NCBI RefSeq assembly: GCF_011761185.1
Contig: NZ_JAAOYM010000001.1
Coordinates: forward strand, 1,240,001-1,304,000
DNA: 64,000 bases
Origin: Saccharomonospora amisosensis
Lineage (GTDB): Bacteria; Actinomycetota; Actinomycetes; Mycobacteriales; Pseudonocardiaceae
Reading direction: 5' to 3'
A program made the position numbers and the translations under genes. Numbering within the stretch: the stretch's first letter is position 1; each line of letters begins with the position of its first letter. Shown here piece after piece: positions 50,537 through 59,218 of the stretch. The notes under the pieces were generated by a model. The model searched no databases, was not told where the DNA came from, and was given only the letters and a program-made list of their open reading frames with translations.

Positions 50537-50628
50537 GAAAACGGGCACCGCCGCCGAGCAGTTCACTGCCCGGCAGGTTCACCAGTTGACCGCCCATCAT
50601 GAGAACTCGATGACGGGAGGCGGAAGAA

Positions 50629-51888
50629 ATGCGAGCGTCAAGACTTTGGCGATCAGCGATCTTCCTGAGCGCCACGGCGCTCGTGGTGGCCGCGTGCGGT
50701 GGCGGGGACGACGGCGGCCAAGGCGGAGGCGACGGGGGTGACGGCGTGCTCAACCTCGGCTACGTGCTGCCCGAGACCGGGCAGCTGGCCTTCCTCGGGC
50801 CGCCACAGATCCAGTCGGCCAAGTTCGCGATCAAGAACATCAACGACGCCGGTGGTGTTCTCGGGCAGCCGATACCGGAGATAGTCGCCGGCGACGAGGC
50901 CGGGCAGGAAGGTGTGGCCGTGCAGTCGGCCGACCGGGTGCTGTCATCGGGCGTGGACGCGATCATCGGTGCCGCCGCGTCCGGCATGTCGCTGGCGATC
51001 ATCGACAACATCACCGGCTCGGGTGTCGTCCAGTGCTCCGGCTCCAACACCGCGCCCACGTTCACCGACTACAACGACGACGGGTTCTACTTCAGGACCG
51101 CGCCGAGTGACGCGTTGCAGGGCCCGGTGCTGGGCAAGGTGATCACGGAGGACGGCCACAATCGGGTGGCGCTGGTCGCCCGCGCCGACGACTACGGCCG
51201 TGGCCTCATGGAGGCCACGAAGAAGGCGCTCGAGGAGCAGGGCGCCAACGTCGTGCTGACGCAGACCTACGACCCCGAGGCGACCAACTTCGACCAGCTC
51301 GCGCAGCAGGTCAAGAACTCGCGGCCGGACGCGGCTGTTGTGGTGGCCTTCGAGGAGGGCACGCAGGTCATGCAGTCCATGATTGAGGCGGGCGTGGGCC
51401 CGCAGCAGATCGGCGTCTACGGCGCCGACGGGTTGCGCAGCGAGGAACTGGCCAAGCTGGTCTCGCCGAACGACCCGAGCGTGATCGCGGGGATGAAGGG
51501 CACCGCGCCCGCGTCGGCGGAGAACCAGGAGTACGTCAACAGGCTCAAGGAGTTCGCACCCAACCTCACCGAGCTGCAGTTCGCGCCCCAGGTGTACGAC
51601 TGCGTGACGATCATCGCACTGGCCGCCGAGGCGGCCCAGTCGACCGACCCGGCCACGTTCGCGCCGGAGATCAACGGCGTGACCAAGGGCGGCGAGAAGT
51701 GCACGTCGTTCGAGCAGTGCAAGGGCCTGCTCGATCAGGGCACCGACATCGACTACGACGGCGTGAGCGGGCCGCTCGACTTCGTCGAGCAGGGCGAGCC
51801 GGGTGAGGCGACGATCGAGGTGTACCGCTACAACGATTCGGGTCAGTTGGAAACCGTGCGCACGGAGAAGAGCAGCGGCAACGGCTGA
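50629..51888 (+). CDS. Branched-chain amino-acid ABC transporter substrate-binding lipoprotein
   Basis: Leu/Ile/Val-type periplasmic-binding-fold receptor of 419 residues, anchored by a lipobox at Cys23 (LVVAACGGG) with a Gly/Asp-rich linker. The receptor starts VLNLGYVLPETGQLAFLGPP and contains GAAASGMSLAIIDNITGSGV and VALVARADDYGRGLMEATKK, as in family 6 receptors. GGGAGG precedes the ATG. It is convergent with livFGMH; both share one palindromic terminator. The ligand could be an amino acid, urea or an amide. Confidence 0.9.
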   Translation: MRASRLWRSAIFLSATALVVAACGGGDDGGQGGGDGGDGVLNLGYVLPETGQLAFLGPPQIQSAKFAIKNINDAGGVLGQPIPEIVAGDEAGQEGVAVQSADRVLSSGVDAIIGAAASGMSLAIIDNITGSGVVQCSGSNTAPTFTDYNDDGFYFRTAPSDALQGPVLGKVITEDGHNRVALVARADDYGRGLMEATKKALEEQGANVVLTQTYDPEATNFDQLAQQVKNSRPDAAVVVAFEEGTQVMQSMIEAGVGPQQIGVYGADGLRSEELAKLVSPNDPSVIAGMKGTAPASAENQEYVNRLKEFAPNLTELQFAPQVYDCVTIIALAAEAAQSTDPATFAPEINGVTKGGEKCTSFEQCKGLLDQGTDIDYDGVSGPLDFVEQGEPGEATIEVYRYNDSGQLETVRTEKSSGNG

Positions 51889-51914
51889 CACCCCCGCGGA
51901 ATAGGCAGCACAAG

Positions 51915-51950
51915 AAGCAGTCCCCCGGGTCCGGACCCGGGGGACTGCTT
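51915..51950. terminator. 36-base perfect palindromic terminator
   Basis: Bases 51915-51950 form a perfect palindrome (AAGCAGTCCCCCGGGTCC followed by its exact complement) between the convergent receptor gene and livF. The flanking AAG/CTT ends give a short U-tract on both strands, so it is a bidirectional terminator. Confidence 0.85.
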
Positions 51951-51961
51951 CGTTCGGTGGA

Positions 51962-52699
51962 TCAGCGAGCCCTGGCCAGCGTGCCCAGGTACAGCTCGAT
52001 GACCTTCTCGTCGTGCAGCAGTTCGGTTCCGGTGCCGGTGTAGGCGTTGCTGCCCTGGTCCAGCACGTAGCCGCGGTCGCAGATCTGCAGGCAACGGCGG
52101 GCGTTCTGCTCGACCATCAGGATCGCAACCCCCGCGGCGTTGATCTGCTTGACTCGCTCGAACACCTGGTCCTGGTAGATCGGGGACAGCCCAGCGGACG
52201 GCTCGTCGAGCAGCAGTACCTCGGGCTCCATCATCAGCGCCCTGCCCATCGCCAGCATCTGCCGCTCGCCGCCGGACATCGAGCTGGCCTTCTGCGCCCG
52301 CCGCTCACCCAGCACCGGAAACAGTTCCTCCACGAAGGCCACCCGCTCGTCGAACGCCTTCGGCTTGAGGTAGGTGCCCATGCGCAGGTTCTCCTCCACG
52401 GTCAGCGTGGGGAAGACGTTCTGCCGCTGCGGCACGTAGCCGATGCCCTTCGACACCAGTTCGTGGGCCGGCTTGTTCGTGACGTCCTCGCCACGGAGGC
52501 GCACCGTTCCCTCACGGATACGCAGCAGCCCGAACATGGCCTTGACCAGCGTGGACTTTCCGGCACCGTTCGGCCCGATCACCCCGACCAACTCGCCGGG
52601 ATCGAGCACGAGACCGCAACCGCGCAGCACGTCCACGCCGGGGATGTAGCCCGCGTAGACGTCTTCGGCCGTCAGCAGCGGATCATGCGGATCACTCAT
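51962..52699 (-). CDS. livF: Branched-chain amino-acid ABC transporter ATP-binding protein
   Basis: One of the two ATPases of the importer, 245 residues. Walker A GPNGAGKSTLVKAMFG, signature MSGGERQMLAMGRALM and Walker B VLLLDEPSAGLSP are intact. The LivF-type C-terminus ends at GTELLHDEKVIELYLG. The start overlaps livG by 8 bases. It is last in the livHMGF unit. Confidence 0.95.
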   Translation of the reverse strand: MSDPHDPLLTAEDVYAGYIPGVDVLRGCGLVLDPGELVGVIGPNGAGKSTLVKAMFGLLRIREGTVRLRGEDVTNKPAHELVSKGIGYVPQRQNVFPTLTVEENLRMGTYLKPKAFDERVAFVEELFPVLGERRAQKASSMSGGERQMLAMGRALMMEPEVLLLDEPSAGLSPIYQDQVFERVKQINAAGVAILMVEQNARRCLQICDRGYVLDQGSNAYTGTGTELLHDEKVIELYLGTLARAR

Positions 52700-53531
52700 C
52701 GTCGGGCCTCGATTCGGGTTCGTCGTGCTGCTTGCCGAGGTAGGCGTCGATCACGGCCGGGTTCTTGCCGATGGCCTGCGGCGGCCCCTCGGCCACCACC
52801 TCACCCTCGGCCATACACACCACCCAGTCGCTGATACCCATCACCACATCCATGTCGTGCTCGACGAAGCACACCGTCATGCCTTCGTCACGCAACTCGG
52901 TGATGTGGCCGAGCAGCGACTGGGTCAGCGCCGGGTTCACGCCAGCCATCGGTTCATCCAGCATGACCATCGTGGGCCGCACCATCAAGGCCCGTGCCAT
53001 CTCCAGCAGCTTGCGCTGCCCGCCAGAAAGCGTGCCCGCGTACTCGTCACGCATGTGGGAAAGCCGGAACCGCTCCAGCAGTTCGTCGGCGCGGCGCTCG
53101 ATCTCGCGCTCCTGGGAGCGCCACAGCGGACGCAGTACCGCGAGAGCCAGCCGCTCACCACGCTGGTGCCGCGCGGCGAGCTTCATGTTCTCCATCACCG
53201 ACAGCCGCGACAGGGTCTTGGTGAGCTGGAACGTGCGCACCATGCCCCGGCGGGCGACGCGGTGGGCGGGACGTTTGCTGATGTTGTGCCCGTCGAACGA
53301 CCAGGTGCCCGCGTCCGCCCGGTCGAACCCGCTCAGCACGTTGAAAAGGGTGCTCTTGCCCGCGCCGTTCGGGCCGATCAGCGCGGTGATGGCACCCCGC
53401 TGGATCTCGAGATGGTCCACCCGCACGGCGGTGAGGCCGCCGAAGCGGCGGGTGACACCGTCGGCGACCAGCAGCGCATCAGGCTTGGCCACCCCGGGCT
53501 CAGGGGCGACATTCGCGAGGTCAGCGGACAT
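52692..53531 (-). CDS. livG: Branched-chain amino-acid ABC transporter ATP-binding protein
   Basis: Second ATPase, 279 residues. Walker A GPNGAGKSTLFNVLSG, signature LSGGQRKLLEMARALM and Walker B MVMLDEPMAGVNP are present, with the LivG-type switch region VCFVEHDMDVVMGIS and VVCMAEGEVVAEG. An N-terminal extension of about 20 residues precedes the first strand. It overlaps livM by 11 bases and livF by 8. Confidence 0.95.
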   Translation of the reverse strand: MSADLANVAPEPGVAKPDALLVADGVTRRFGGLTAVRVDHLEIQRGAITALIGPNGAGKSTLFNVLSGFDRADAGTWSFDGHNISKRPAHRVARRGMVRTFQLTKTLSRLSVMENMKLAARHQRGERLALAVLRPLWRSQEREIERRADELLERFRLSHMRDEYAGTLSGGQRKLLEMARALMVRPTMVMLDEPMAGVNPALTQSLLGHITELRDEGMTVCFVEHDMDVVMGISDWVVCMAEGEVVAEGPPQAIGKNPAVIDAYLGKQHDEPESRPDDE

Positions 53532-54513
53532 CGAGCAGCATCTCCTTGCGACTGCCGAGAATGCCTTGCGGCCGGAAGATCATGAGCAGCATCAGACCGA
53601 GCCCGACCAGGGCGAAGCGCACCGCTCCGACCTCAGGGGCGGCGATGATCGTCGGCGAGATGACGCCCGCGTCGATCGCCTGGCGAAGCAGGCTGTCGAA
53701 GAACGTCAGGATCGCCCAGAACAGGATCGAGCCGAGCACCGGCCCCAGCACGCGTCCGGCGCCGCCGAGCACCAGCAGCGTGTAGAGGAAGAACGTGACC
53801 ACGGGGTCGTAGCTGTCCGGGTTCACCGACTGGTTGTTGATCGCCAGCATCATGCCGGCCAGTGAGCCGATCGCCCCGCCGAGCATGAGGCTTTGCAGCT
53901 TGTACGCGTAGACACTCTTGCCGAGGCTGCGTACTGCTTCCTCGTCCTCGCGGATCGATCGGATGACCCGGCCCCAAGGGCTGTGCACGAGCAGCGCGAT
54001 GAGCAACGTCATGAGCGCGACCAGCCCCCACGCCACGCCCAGTGCCCACAGGTCACGGGCGCTGAAGTTCAGCAGCCAGAACCCGTACCTGTCGTTGGGG
54101 ATGGGATTGACGTCGTAGAAGTCGTTCGCGAACTGCTGCAACCCGAACACGCCACCGGTCACGGGCTCGGCCCAGCTCGACCGGTAGAACAGCCGCAGGA
54201 TCTCGCCCGCGGCGATGGTGGCGATCGCCAGGTACTCCGCGCGCAGCCGCAGCGTCGGCAGGCCGAGCAGTAACGCGAGAACCACCGAGCAGGCGAGCCC
54301 GACCAGCACACCGACCCACAGTGACAGCCCGAACGTCGATACCGAGGCGGCCACCCCGTACGCGCCGACGAGCATGAACGCGACCTGCCCGAAGTTCAGC
54401 AGGCCCGTGTAGCCGAAGTGGAGGTTGAGGCCGATCGCCGCGAGGGCATAGACGGCCGCGACCGGGCCGATGCCCGACCGAAGCGCGTCGGAGAGGATGA
54501 TTTCCCAGTCCAT
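53521..54513 (-). CDS. livM: Branched-chain amino-acid ABC transporter permease
   Basis: Membrane subunit of 330 residues with about nine spans. The family features are LNLHFGYTGLLNFGQVAFMLVGAYG near the N-terminus and the late GRVIRSIREDEEAVRSLGKSVYAYK loop that contacts the ATPases. The C-terminus ends FRPQGILGSRKE. It is 9 bases after livH and overlaps livG. Confidence 0.95.
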   Translation of the reverse strand: MDWEIILSDALRSGIGPVAAVYALAAIGLNLHFGYTGLLNFGQVAFMLVGAYGVAASVSTFGLSLWVGVLVGLACSVVLALLLGLPTLRLRAEYLAIATIAAGEILRLFYRSSWAEPVTGGVFGLQQFANDFYDVNPIPNDRYGFWLLNFSARDLWALGVAWGLVALMTLLIALLVHSPWGRVIRSIREDEEAVRSLGKSVYAYKLQSLMLGGAIGSLAGMMLAINNQSVNPDSYDPVVTFFLYTLLVLGGAGRVLGPVLGSILFWAILTFFDSLLRQAIDAGVISPTIIAAPEVGAVRFALVGLGLMLLMIFRPQGILGSRKEMLLDVR

Positions 54514-54522
54514 ATCTACCGC

Positions 54523-55518
54523 CTAGCCCACTCGTTCCCGCTGGCCGAGAATGCCTTGTGGACGGATCAGCAGGACGACGATGAGCGCGAGCAGCGCCCA
54601 GGCGTGCTGCAGGTCGATGGGGAACCAGAGGCTGGACATCTGCGCGACGATGCCGACCACGAAACTGCCGACCATCGCGCCGTAGGCAGAGCCGAGCCCG
54701 CCCAGGATGATGCCCGCGAACATCAACAGCAGCAGCCGGAAGCCCATGTCCCAGGTGATGATCTCGACGAGTCCGAAGAAGACCCCGCCAAGCGCGGCCA
54801 GCCCGCCGCCGAGAATCCACACCACGAGCACGACACGGTTGACATCGATGCCCGAGGCCTCGGCCAGATCCCGGTTGCTGGACACGGCGCGAATGGCGGT
54901 GCCGATGCGGGTCTTTTGCAGCATGAACGCCACCCCGAGCAGAACGAGCACCGAAAGCACCGTGATCGTCAGGTCTCTGGGGGTGATGCCCACCGGGCCG
55001 AGGTCGATGGCCTGCTGGATGTCGTACTCCCGGTAGGAGCTCGGCCGCGAACCGAAGAACACCAGCACGACGTGCCGCAACAGCAGCGAAAGGCCGATCG
55101 TGATGATGAACAGGTTGATCAGCCCCGTGCCTCTGTTGCGCAGCGGCCGCCACATCACCCGTTCCAGTACCCCGCCGAACGCTGCGCCGAGCACGACGGC
55201 GACCACCGCCGAGATGATGATGTGCCAGCCAGGCCCCTGCGCGGTCACGTTAAGGAAGAACGCGATGACGGCGCCGATGGTGACCAGCTCTCCGTGCGCG
55301 AAGTTGATCAGGTGAGTGGTGCCGAAGACGAGCGAGAGACCCACCGCTGTGATCGCGATGATGGCACCGAACTGAATGCCGTCGAGCAGGGACTGCAGCG
55401 CCCGGTCGAGAAAGCTCGGGCCACTTGGTACCTCTTCGCCCTGCGCCCATGCCGCGGCCGGAGCCAGCGCCACGAGCAGCAGAGCGACTATCGGTACGAG
55501 TAATCGGGTTACACGCAC
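54523..55518 (-). CDS. livH: Branched-chain amino-acid ABC transporter permease with N-terminal signal segment
   Basis: First gene of the livHMGF unit, with eight or more spans. It begins with a signal-like segment ending APAAAWAQGEE, unusual for LivH. The core includes AVGLSLVFGTTHLINFAHGELV and the ATPase-contact loop RIGTAIRAVSSNRDLAEASGID. GTG 55518 is preferred over GTG 55533 because GAGG lies 5 bases upstream of it, giving 331 residues. A 10-bp palindrome (55578-55587) lies upstream. Confidence 0.92.
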   Translation of the reverse strand: MRVTRLLVPIVALLLVALAPAAAWAQGEEVPSGPSFLDRALQSLLDGIQFGAIIAITAVGLSLVFGTTHLINFAHGELVTIGAVIAFFLNVTAQGPGWHIIISAVVAVVLGAAFGGVLERVMWRPLRNRGTGLINLFIITIGLSLLLRHVVLVFFGSRPSSYREYDIQQAIDLGPVGITPRDLTITVLSVLVLLGVAFMLQKTRIGTAIRAVSSNRDLAEASGIDVNRVVLVVWILGGGLAALGGVFFGLVEIITWDMGFRLLLLMFAGIILGGLGSAYGAMVGSFVVGIVAQMSSLWFPIDLQHAWALLALIVVLLIRPQGILGQRERVG

Positions 55519-55577
55519 AGTCACCTCGCGCACCGGGGTCGGATTTTGGCGGTCAGTGTAAGCACACGTTCGGCATA

Positions 55578-55587
55578 CGAATATTCG
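55578..55587. promoter_or_regulatory. Palindrome CGAATATTCG in the livH/55709 divergent gap
   Basis: Perfect 10-bp AT-centred palindrome between divergent transcription units, 60 bases upstream of livH, in a local AT-rich patch. It could be a regulator half-site pair or part of a promoter. The binding protein is unknown. Confidence 0.25.
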
Positions 55588-55708
55588 GTGTACGTGATTG
55601 TTACCTCAGGTAGCCGTCGGCGCAGTCCTCCCGGCCCGGACGTCATATCCCGTTGCTCCGATTGTCTGTCTAGGTAGCTCAACAGGGGGGACTGAGGAGG
55701 GTTACCGC

Positions 55709-55963
55709 ATGGAGCAAGGAGTGCACGAGGTGTTGACCGCGCTCGTCGCTCTTCGTAACGATCTTCCCGGGGTCATCGAGGGGTTGCGTCAAGGCCGCCT
55801 GCCCGTCACCTCGCAACGCGAAGTAGCCGCGGCCCTCATTGAGGCCGGGGATCTGCTCGACGAGCACGCCGACCAGCAGGCCGCCGTGTCCAACGGCCAC
55901 GCCACCGGACTGCCCTCGATCGACGACTCCGACGTCTCGGCATGGTCGGAGCACGACGAGTAG
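55709..55963 (+). CDS. Small acidic helical protein, function unknown
   Basis: Unrecognised 84-residue protein from ATG 55709, with GAGGAGG placed 8 bases upstream; the longer frame from 55598 has no support. It is helical and acidic (VHEVLTALVALRNDLPGVIE, REVAAALIEAGDLLDEHADQ) with a disordered Ser/Asp-rich tail. It has no membrane or metal motifs. Such short proteins are typical of Pseudonocardiaceae. Confidence 0.7.
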   Translation: MEQGVHEVLTALVALRNDLPGVIEGLRQGRLPVTSQREVAAALIEAGDLLDEHADQQAAVSNGHATGLPSIDDSDVSAWSEHDE

Positions 55964-56052
55964 ACCCGGGCCCGGCACCACAGGCACCCATCGTGGGGTA
56001 GTGTGTGCATACGGGGAACAACCCGGTACGCCGGTGACGTTACCCATGCAGT

Positions 56053-56107
56053 CGCAAGTTTTTGCGTGTTCGTGTTCTCACGTCCGCGGAATCTCGGTGC
56101 GGACGTG
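56053..56107 (+). promoter_or_regulatory. Structured 5' leader of the cold-shock gene
   Basis: Two hairpins lie 100-155 bases before the csp start: CGCAA (56053-56057) with TTGCG (56062-56066), loop GTTT; and a 9-bp perfect stem CACGTCCGC (56079-56087) with its complement at 56099-56107, loop 11 bases. Long folded leaders are a known device for temperature-responsive translation of csp genes. Confidence 0.5.
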
Positions 56108-56208
56108 TCGCTTGTCTTCGTAATCGCCGAAGTGGTGGCCGTCTCGACCTGCGGCTACCCCGCGTCCGCGCAGTGCGGGCGCCGAACCGGCTCCTGGAAG
56201 GGGACAAG

Positions 56209-56412
56209 ATGACACAGGGAACCGTGAAGTGGTTCAACGGCGAGAAGGGCTTCGGCTTCATCGCCCCCGACGACGGCAGCGCCGACGTCTTCGTGCACTA
56301 CTCGGAGATCGACGCTCGCGGCTTCCGCAGCCTCGAGGACGGGCAGCGGGTCGAGTTCAACGTCGGCCAGGGCGCCAAGGGCCCGCAGGCCACTGGGGTT
56401 CGCACTCTCTGA
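56209..56412 (+). CDS. Cold-shock protein (CspA family)
   Basis: RNA chaperone of 67 residues, one beta-barrel. The RNP1 motif KGFGFI and RNP2 motif DVFVHY are present, and the start [14 protein letters not shown] is canonical. ATG 56209 has GGAAGGGGA upstream; the longer frame is discarded. A 245-base gap after the previous gene holds a folded leader. The next gene is a fatty-acid desaturase 100 bases downstream. Confidence 0.97.
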   Translation: MTQGTVKWFNGEKGFGFIAPDDGSADVFVHYSEIDARGFRSLEDGQRVEFNVGQGAKGPQATGVRTL

Positions 56413-56512
56413 GTGCAGCTCGCCCTGCCCGTCACCCGCACAGGGTGGCGGGCAGGACACCGCCGGGGGCAGGCGAAACCATTCGAAACTCACAGAAAGC
56501 CCACGGTGGTCC

Positions 56513-57553
56513 ATGACCTCGAGCGGCACCCCCACCGCCCCGTCCAGACCAGGCAGCGAATTCGCCGAGTTGACCCGCAGCATCAAGCAGCGTGGACTCC
56601 TCAGGCGCAGACCTGGCGACTACGCCCTCAAATTCACCGTCAACGCGGTGCTGCTCGCCCTTGGTTGGGTGGGCTTCGCACTGCTCGGTTCGTCCTGGTG
56701 GCAACTGCTGGTCGCGGCGTTCCTCGCGATCGTGTTCGCCCAACTGGCCTTCATCGGCCACGACGCGGGCCACAAGCAGATTTTCCGTGGCAGCCGCGCC
56801 AACCGCATAGTCGGATACGTGCACGGTGGCCTCGTGGGACTCAGCTTCGCGTGGTGGGTCGGCAAGCACAACCGGCACCACGCCAACCCCAACCACGAGG
56901 ACGACGATCCCGATCTTGACATCCCGCTGCTGGCGTTCAGCCACGGCCAAGCCGCCGAAAAGCGCGGCTTCCAGCGATGGACGGCGAAGTACCAGGCGTT
57001 CCTGTTCTTCCCGCTGCTGCTGCTAGAGGGACTGAGCCTGCACCTTTCCAGCGTCCAAGCCGTACTGCGTCGCGAGGTCAAGGCGACCCGGCTGGAAGCG
57101 ACCCTGCTCGCCGCACACATCGTCGGTTACCTGACCGCTGTCTTCGTCGTACTCTCGCCGTTGCAGGCCATCGCCTTCATCGCGATCCACCAGGGACTGT
57201 GGGGCGTCTACCTCGGAATGTCGTTCGCCCCGAACCACAAGGGCATGCCAATGCTCACCGCGGGTGAAAAGCTCGACCACCTGCGCAAGCAGGTCCTCAC
57301 CTCACGCAATGTGCGAGGGGGCCGCATCGTCGACTTCGCCCTCGGCGGGCTGAACTACCAGATCGAGCACCACCTTTTCCCCAGCATGCCAAGGGCAAAC
57401 CTGCGACATGCGCAGCCGCTGGTCGAGCAGTACTGCAGGCGGATCGGCCTTCCCTACGCCCAAACCGGCGCCTTCGCCTCCTACGCCGAGGTGCTGCGCC
57501 ATCTGCATTCCATCGGCGCGCCGTTGCGCGCCGCGCCCCGCGTCGCGAAATAG
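56513..57553 (+). CDS. Membrane fatty-acid desaturase
   Basis: Introduces a double bond into fatty acyl chains. The 346 residues have four membrane spans and three histidine boxes: HDAGHK near residue 83, HNRHHANPNH and the late QIEHHLFP. The QxxHH form marks front-end (delta-5/delta-6 like) desaturases rather than stearoyl-ACP enzymes. Its place beside a cold-shock gene suggests a role in membrane fluidity at low temperature. Electron donors are not adjacent. Confidence 0.93.
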   Translation: MTSSGTPTAPSRPGSEFAELTRSIKQRGLLRRRPGDYALKFTVNAVLLALGWVGFALLGSSWWQLLVAAFLAIVFAQLAFIGHDAGHKQIFRGSRANRIVGYVHGGLVGLSFAWWVGKHNRHHANPNHEDDDPDLDIPLLAFSHGQAAEKRGFQRWTAKYQAFLFFPLLLLEGLSLHLSSVQAVLRREVKATRLEATLLAAHIVGYLTAVFVVLSPLQAIAFIAIHQGLWGVYLGMSFAPNHKGMPMLTAGEKLDHLRKQVLTSRNVRGGRIVDFALGGLNYQIEHHLFPSMPRANLRHAQPLVEQYCRRIGLPYAQTGAFASYAEVLRHLHSIGAPLRAAPRVAK

Positions 57554-57581
57554 CCGCGGGCACAGCCCATTGAGGAGTCCC

Positions 57582-57758
57582 ATGCCATCACCGGCAGCTG
57601 TGCAGCCTGTGCTGTTCAGCCACAGCGAACGAGAAGAACCCATCGACTACGGGCAGCTAACGGGCAAAGGCGACGCGACGAACGATGCCGACTCGCCCGA
57701 CTTCCGCGCGCCACGCGCCGGCGGCGTTCAGCGCCGACCACGGGGACGGCAACGGTAA
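57582..57758 (+). CDS. Possible small basic protein downstream of the desaturase
   Basis: A 58-residue frame starts at ATG 57582 with GAGGAG 6 bases upstream and ends RPRGRQR. It has an Arg/Gly-rich basic tail (RAPRAGGVQRRPRGRQR) and a polar centre. No family is recognised. The good ribosome-binding site is the main support, so it is marginal. Confidence 0.35.
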   Translation: MPSPAAVQPVLFSHSEREEPIDYGQLTGKGDATNDADSPDFRAPRAGGVQRRPRGRQR

Positions 57759-57841
57759 GCGGTTCGGCCGCCGTGGTGTGCGGCGGACGGCACCTTTCCG
57801 GCGGTCGAGGACCGGCCGCCGGCGCCCCTAGCGTGGTCGGC

Positions 57842-58261
57842 ATGGACACCGAAAGCAGCCATGACAGCTCTGTTGCCCTGGCTCGCGGACTCGGCGGCTA
57901 CATCAGGGCGGTCGCCGCGGCGATCGGTCTTCCCGCCGAAGGCACCAGCTTCGAGATCAGTGATACGGCCACCGGCTACCTCGGCCTGACCGCTCGCGGG
58001 CCCGCCCACCCCGACCACGACCTCATGCTCAACTGGAGCGAGCGCCTCGGGTGGTGGATCGCCGTCGAAACCGCCCCGAACGAACGGCAGCAGGTGCTCG
58101 CGCAGTTCGTCGACGAGCTACTACCCGCGCCAGTCGAAGTCGCCGCGTTCGTGGCCAACACGCTGAGCGGCACGGAGCCTGCCAGCGAGGCGGTCGAGAG
58201 CTTCCACCCCGTCGACAGGACAACGCTCGCCCATCGCCTCGAGAAGTACGCGGCATCGTGA
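57842..58261 (+). CDS. DUF6292-like protein
   Basis: A 139-residue cytoplasmic protein from ATG 57842. It has a helical N-terminus (GLGGYIRAVAAAIGLPAEGT), then beta strands (GYLGLTARG, LMLNWSERLGWWIAVET) and a helical C-terminus (TLAHRLEKYAAS). Proteins of this layout, with a conserved WSExxGW core, are common in Pseudonocardiaceae and grouped as DUF6292, of unknown role. It is followed by a universal stress protein gene. Confidence 0.72.
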   Translation: MDTESSHDSSVALARGLGGYIRAVAAAIGLPAEGTSFEISDTATGYLGLTARGPAHPDHDLMLNWSERLGWWIAVETAPNERQQVLAQFVDELLPAPVEVAAFVANTLSGTEPASEAVESFHPVDRTTLAHRLEKYAAS

Positions 58262-58355
58262 GCCCGCTGCTGGGAAACGTCACCCGGCCGAACCGCTGAC
58301 CCGCCGCTAGCCTGCCAGTCAGGGCTGTATCCGATGTCGAGGCGGGTGGTGTTTC

Positions 58356-59186
58356 GTGACGCGGTTTCGCCGAATACTGGTCGCCACCGACCTGTCCGAC
58401 CGCTCCGGGCAGGCGGTGAGGCGGGCCGGGTTGCTCGCCGCCGAACACGGGGCGCGGCTCACCGCCGTGCACGTGGTGCCGTTCGACGTCGAACCAGAAC
58501 TCGTCGACTTCGCAGCGGAGCGGCTGCGCTCACACGTCGAGAAGTACGCGCCGGAGGTCGAGGTGGAGACCGTCGTGCGGCAGGGTAAGCCCGCGTCGGT
58601 GACCGTGTCCGAGTCCGTCGAGCGCGCTGCCGATCTGCTGGTGGTTGGCGAGCGCGGCGGGCACTGGAAACGGGGCGTGCTTGTCGGGAGCACCACCGAG
58701 AACCTGGTACGCGCCAGTGTGACTTCGGTGCTTGTGGTGAAGAACCAGGTCGAGGGCGCCTACCGCACCGTGCTCCTCGCTGTGGAGGCATCCCGACACG
58801 CGGCGGTCGCGGCTGGGTTGGGCACCTCGCTCACCCCAGGAGCCGACCACATCCTCGTACATGTCAGCGTGGTCGTCGGTGAGCACCTCATGCGTATGCG
58901 TGGGATCGAGGAGGGCGACCTCGATCGGCTGCGCGAGGTGAGCACCGAACGGGTCCGACCCCGGATCGAAGAACTGGCGGGCGACCTCGAACCCGCCCCC
59001 AGCGCGATCAAGGTCGAGTCCGGCGAGCCACGCGGCGTGCTGCCCGAACTGGCGCAGCGGTACGGGGCGGACCTGACCGTCGTGGGCAGCGGGACACACT
59101 TCCACCTGGGACACGCCCTCCTCGGCACCGTCGCGCAGCACGTGCTGCGGCAGGCGCCCTCCGACGTGCTCGTCGCGAGGGGATAG
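58356..59186 (+). CDS. Tandem universal stress protein
   Basis: Two UspA domains in 276 residues. Domain 1 (1-130) has RRILVATDLSDRSGQAV and the ATP-binding GxxGx9GS motif GERGGHWKRGVLVGST. Domain 2 (135-276) has YRTVLLAVEASRHA and VVGSGTHFHLGHALLGT, a diverged loop. ATP binding is therefore probable only in domain 1. It sits near the csp and desaturase genes, forming a stress-linked neighbourhood. Confidence 0.92.
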   Translation: MTRFRRILVATDLSDRSGQAVRRAGLLAAEHGARLTAVHVVPFDVEPELVDFAAERLRSHVEKYAPEVEVETVVRQGKPASVTVSESVERAADLLVVGERGGHWKRGVLVGSTTENLVRASVTSVLVVKNQVEGAYRTVLLAVEASRHAAVAAGLGTSLTPGADHILVHVSVVVGEHLMRMRGIEEGDLDRLREVSTERVRPRIEELAGDLEPAPSAIKVESGEPRGVLPELAQRYGADLTVVGSGTHFHLGHALLGTVAQHVLRQAPSDVLVARG

Positions 59187-59218
59187 CCGACGGGCGAAGC
59201 GGTCCGGCCCGGTCGCGG

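Noticed and set aside
50192-50602. Plus-strand frame with a strong AAGGAGGAGG site before GTG 50192
   Set aside because: The encoded protein is Arg/Pro/His-rich without recognisable structure, and it lies antisense to a better small membrane-protein gene. The Shine-Dalgarno match alone is not enough.
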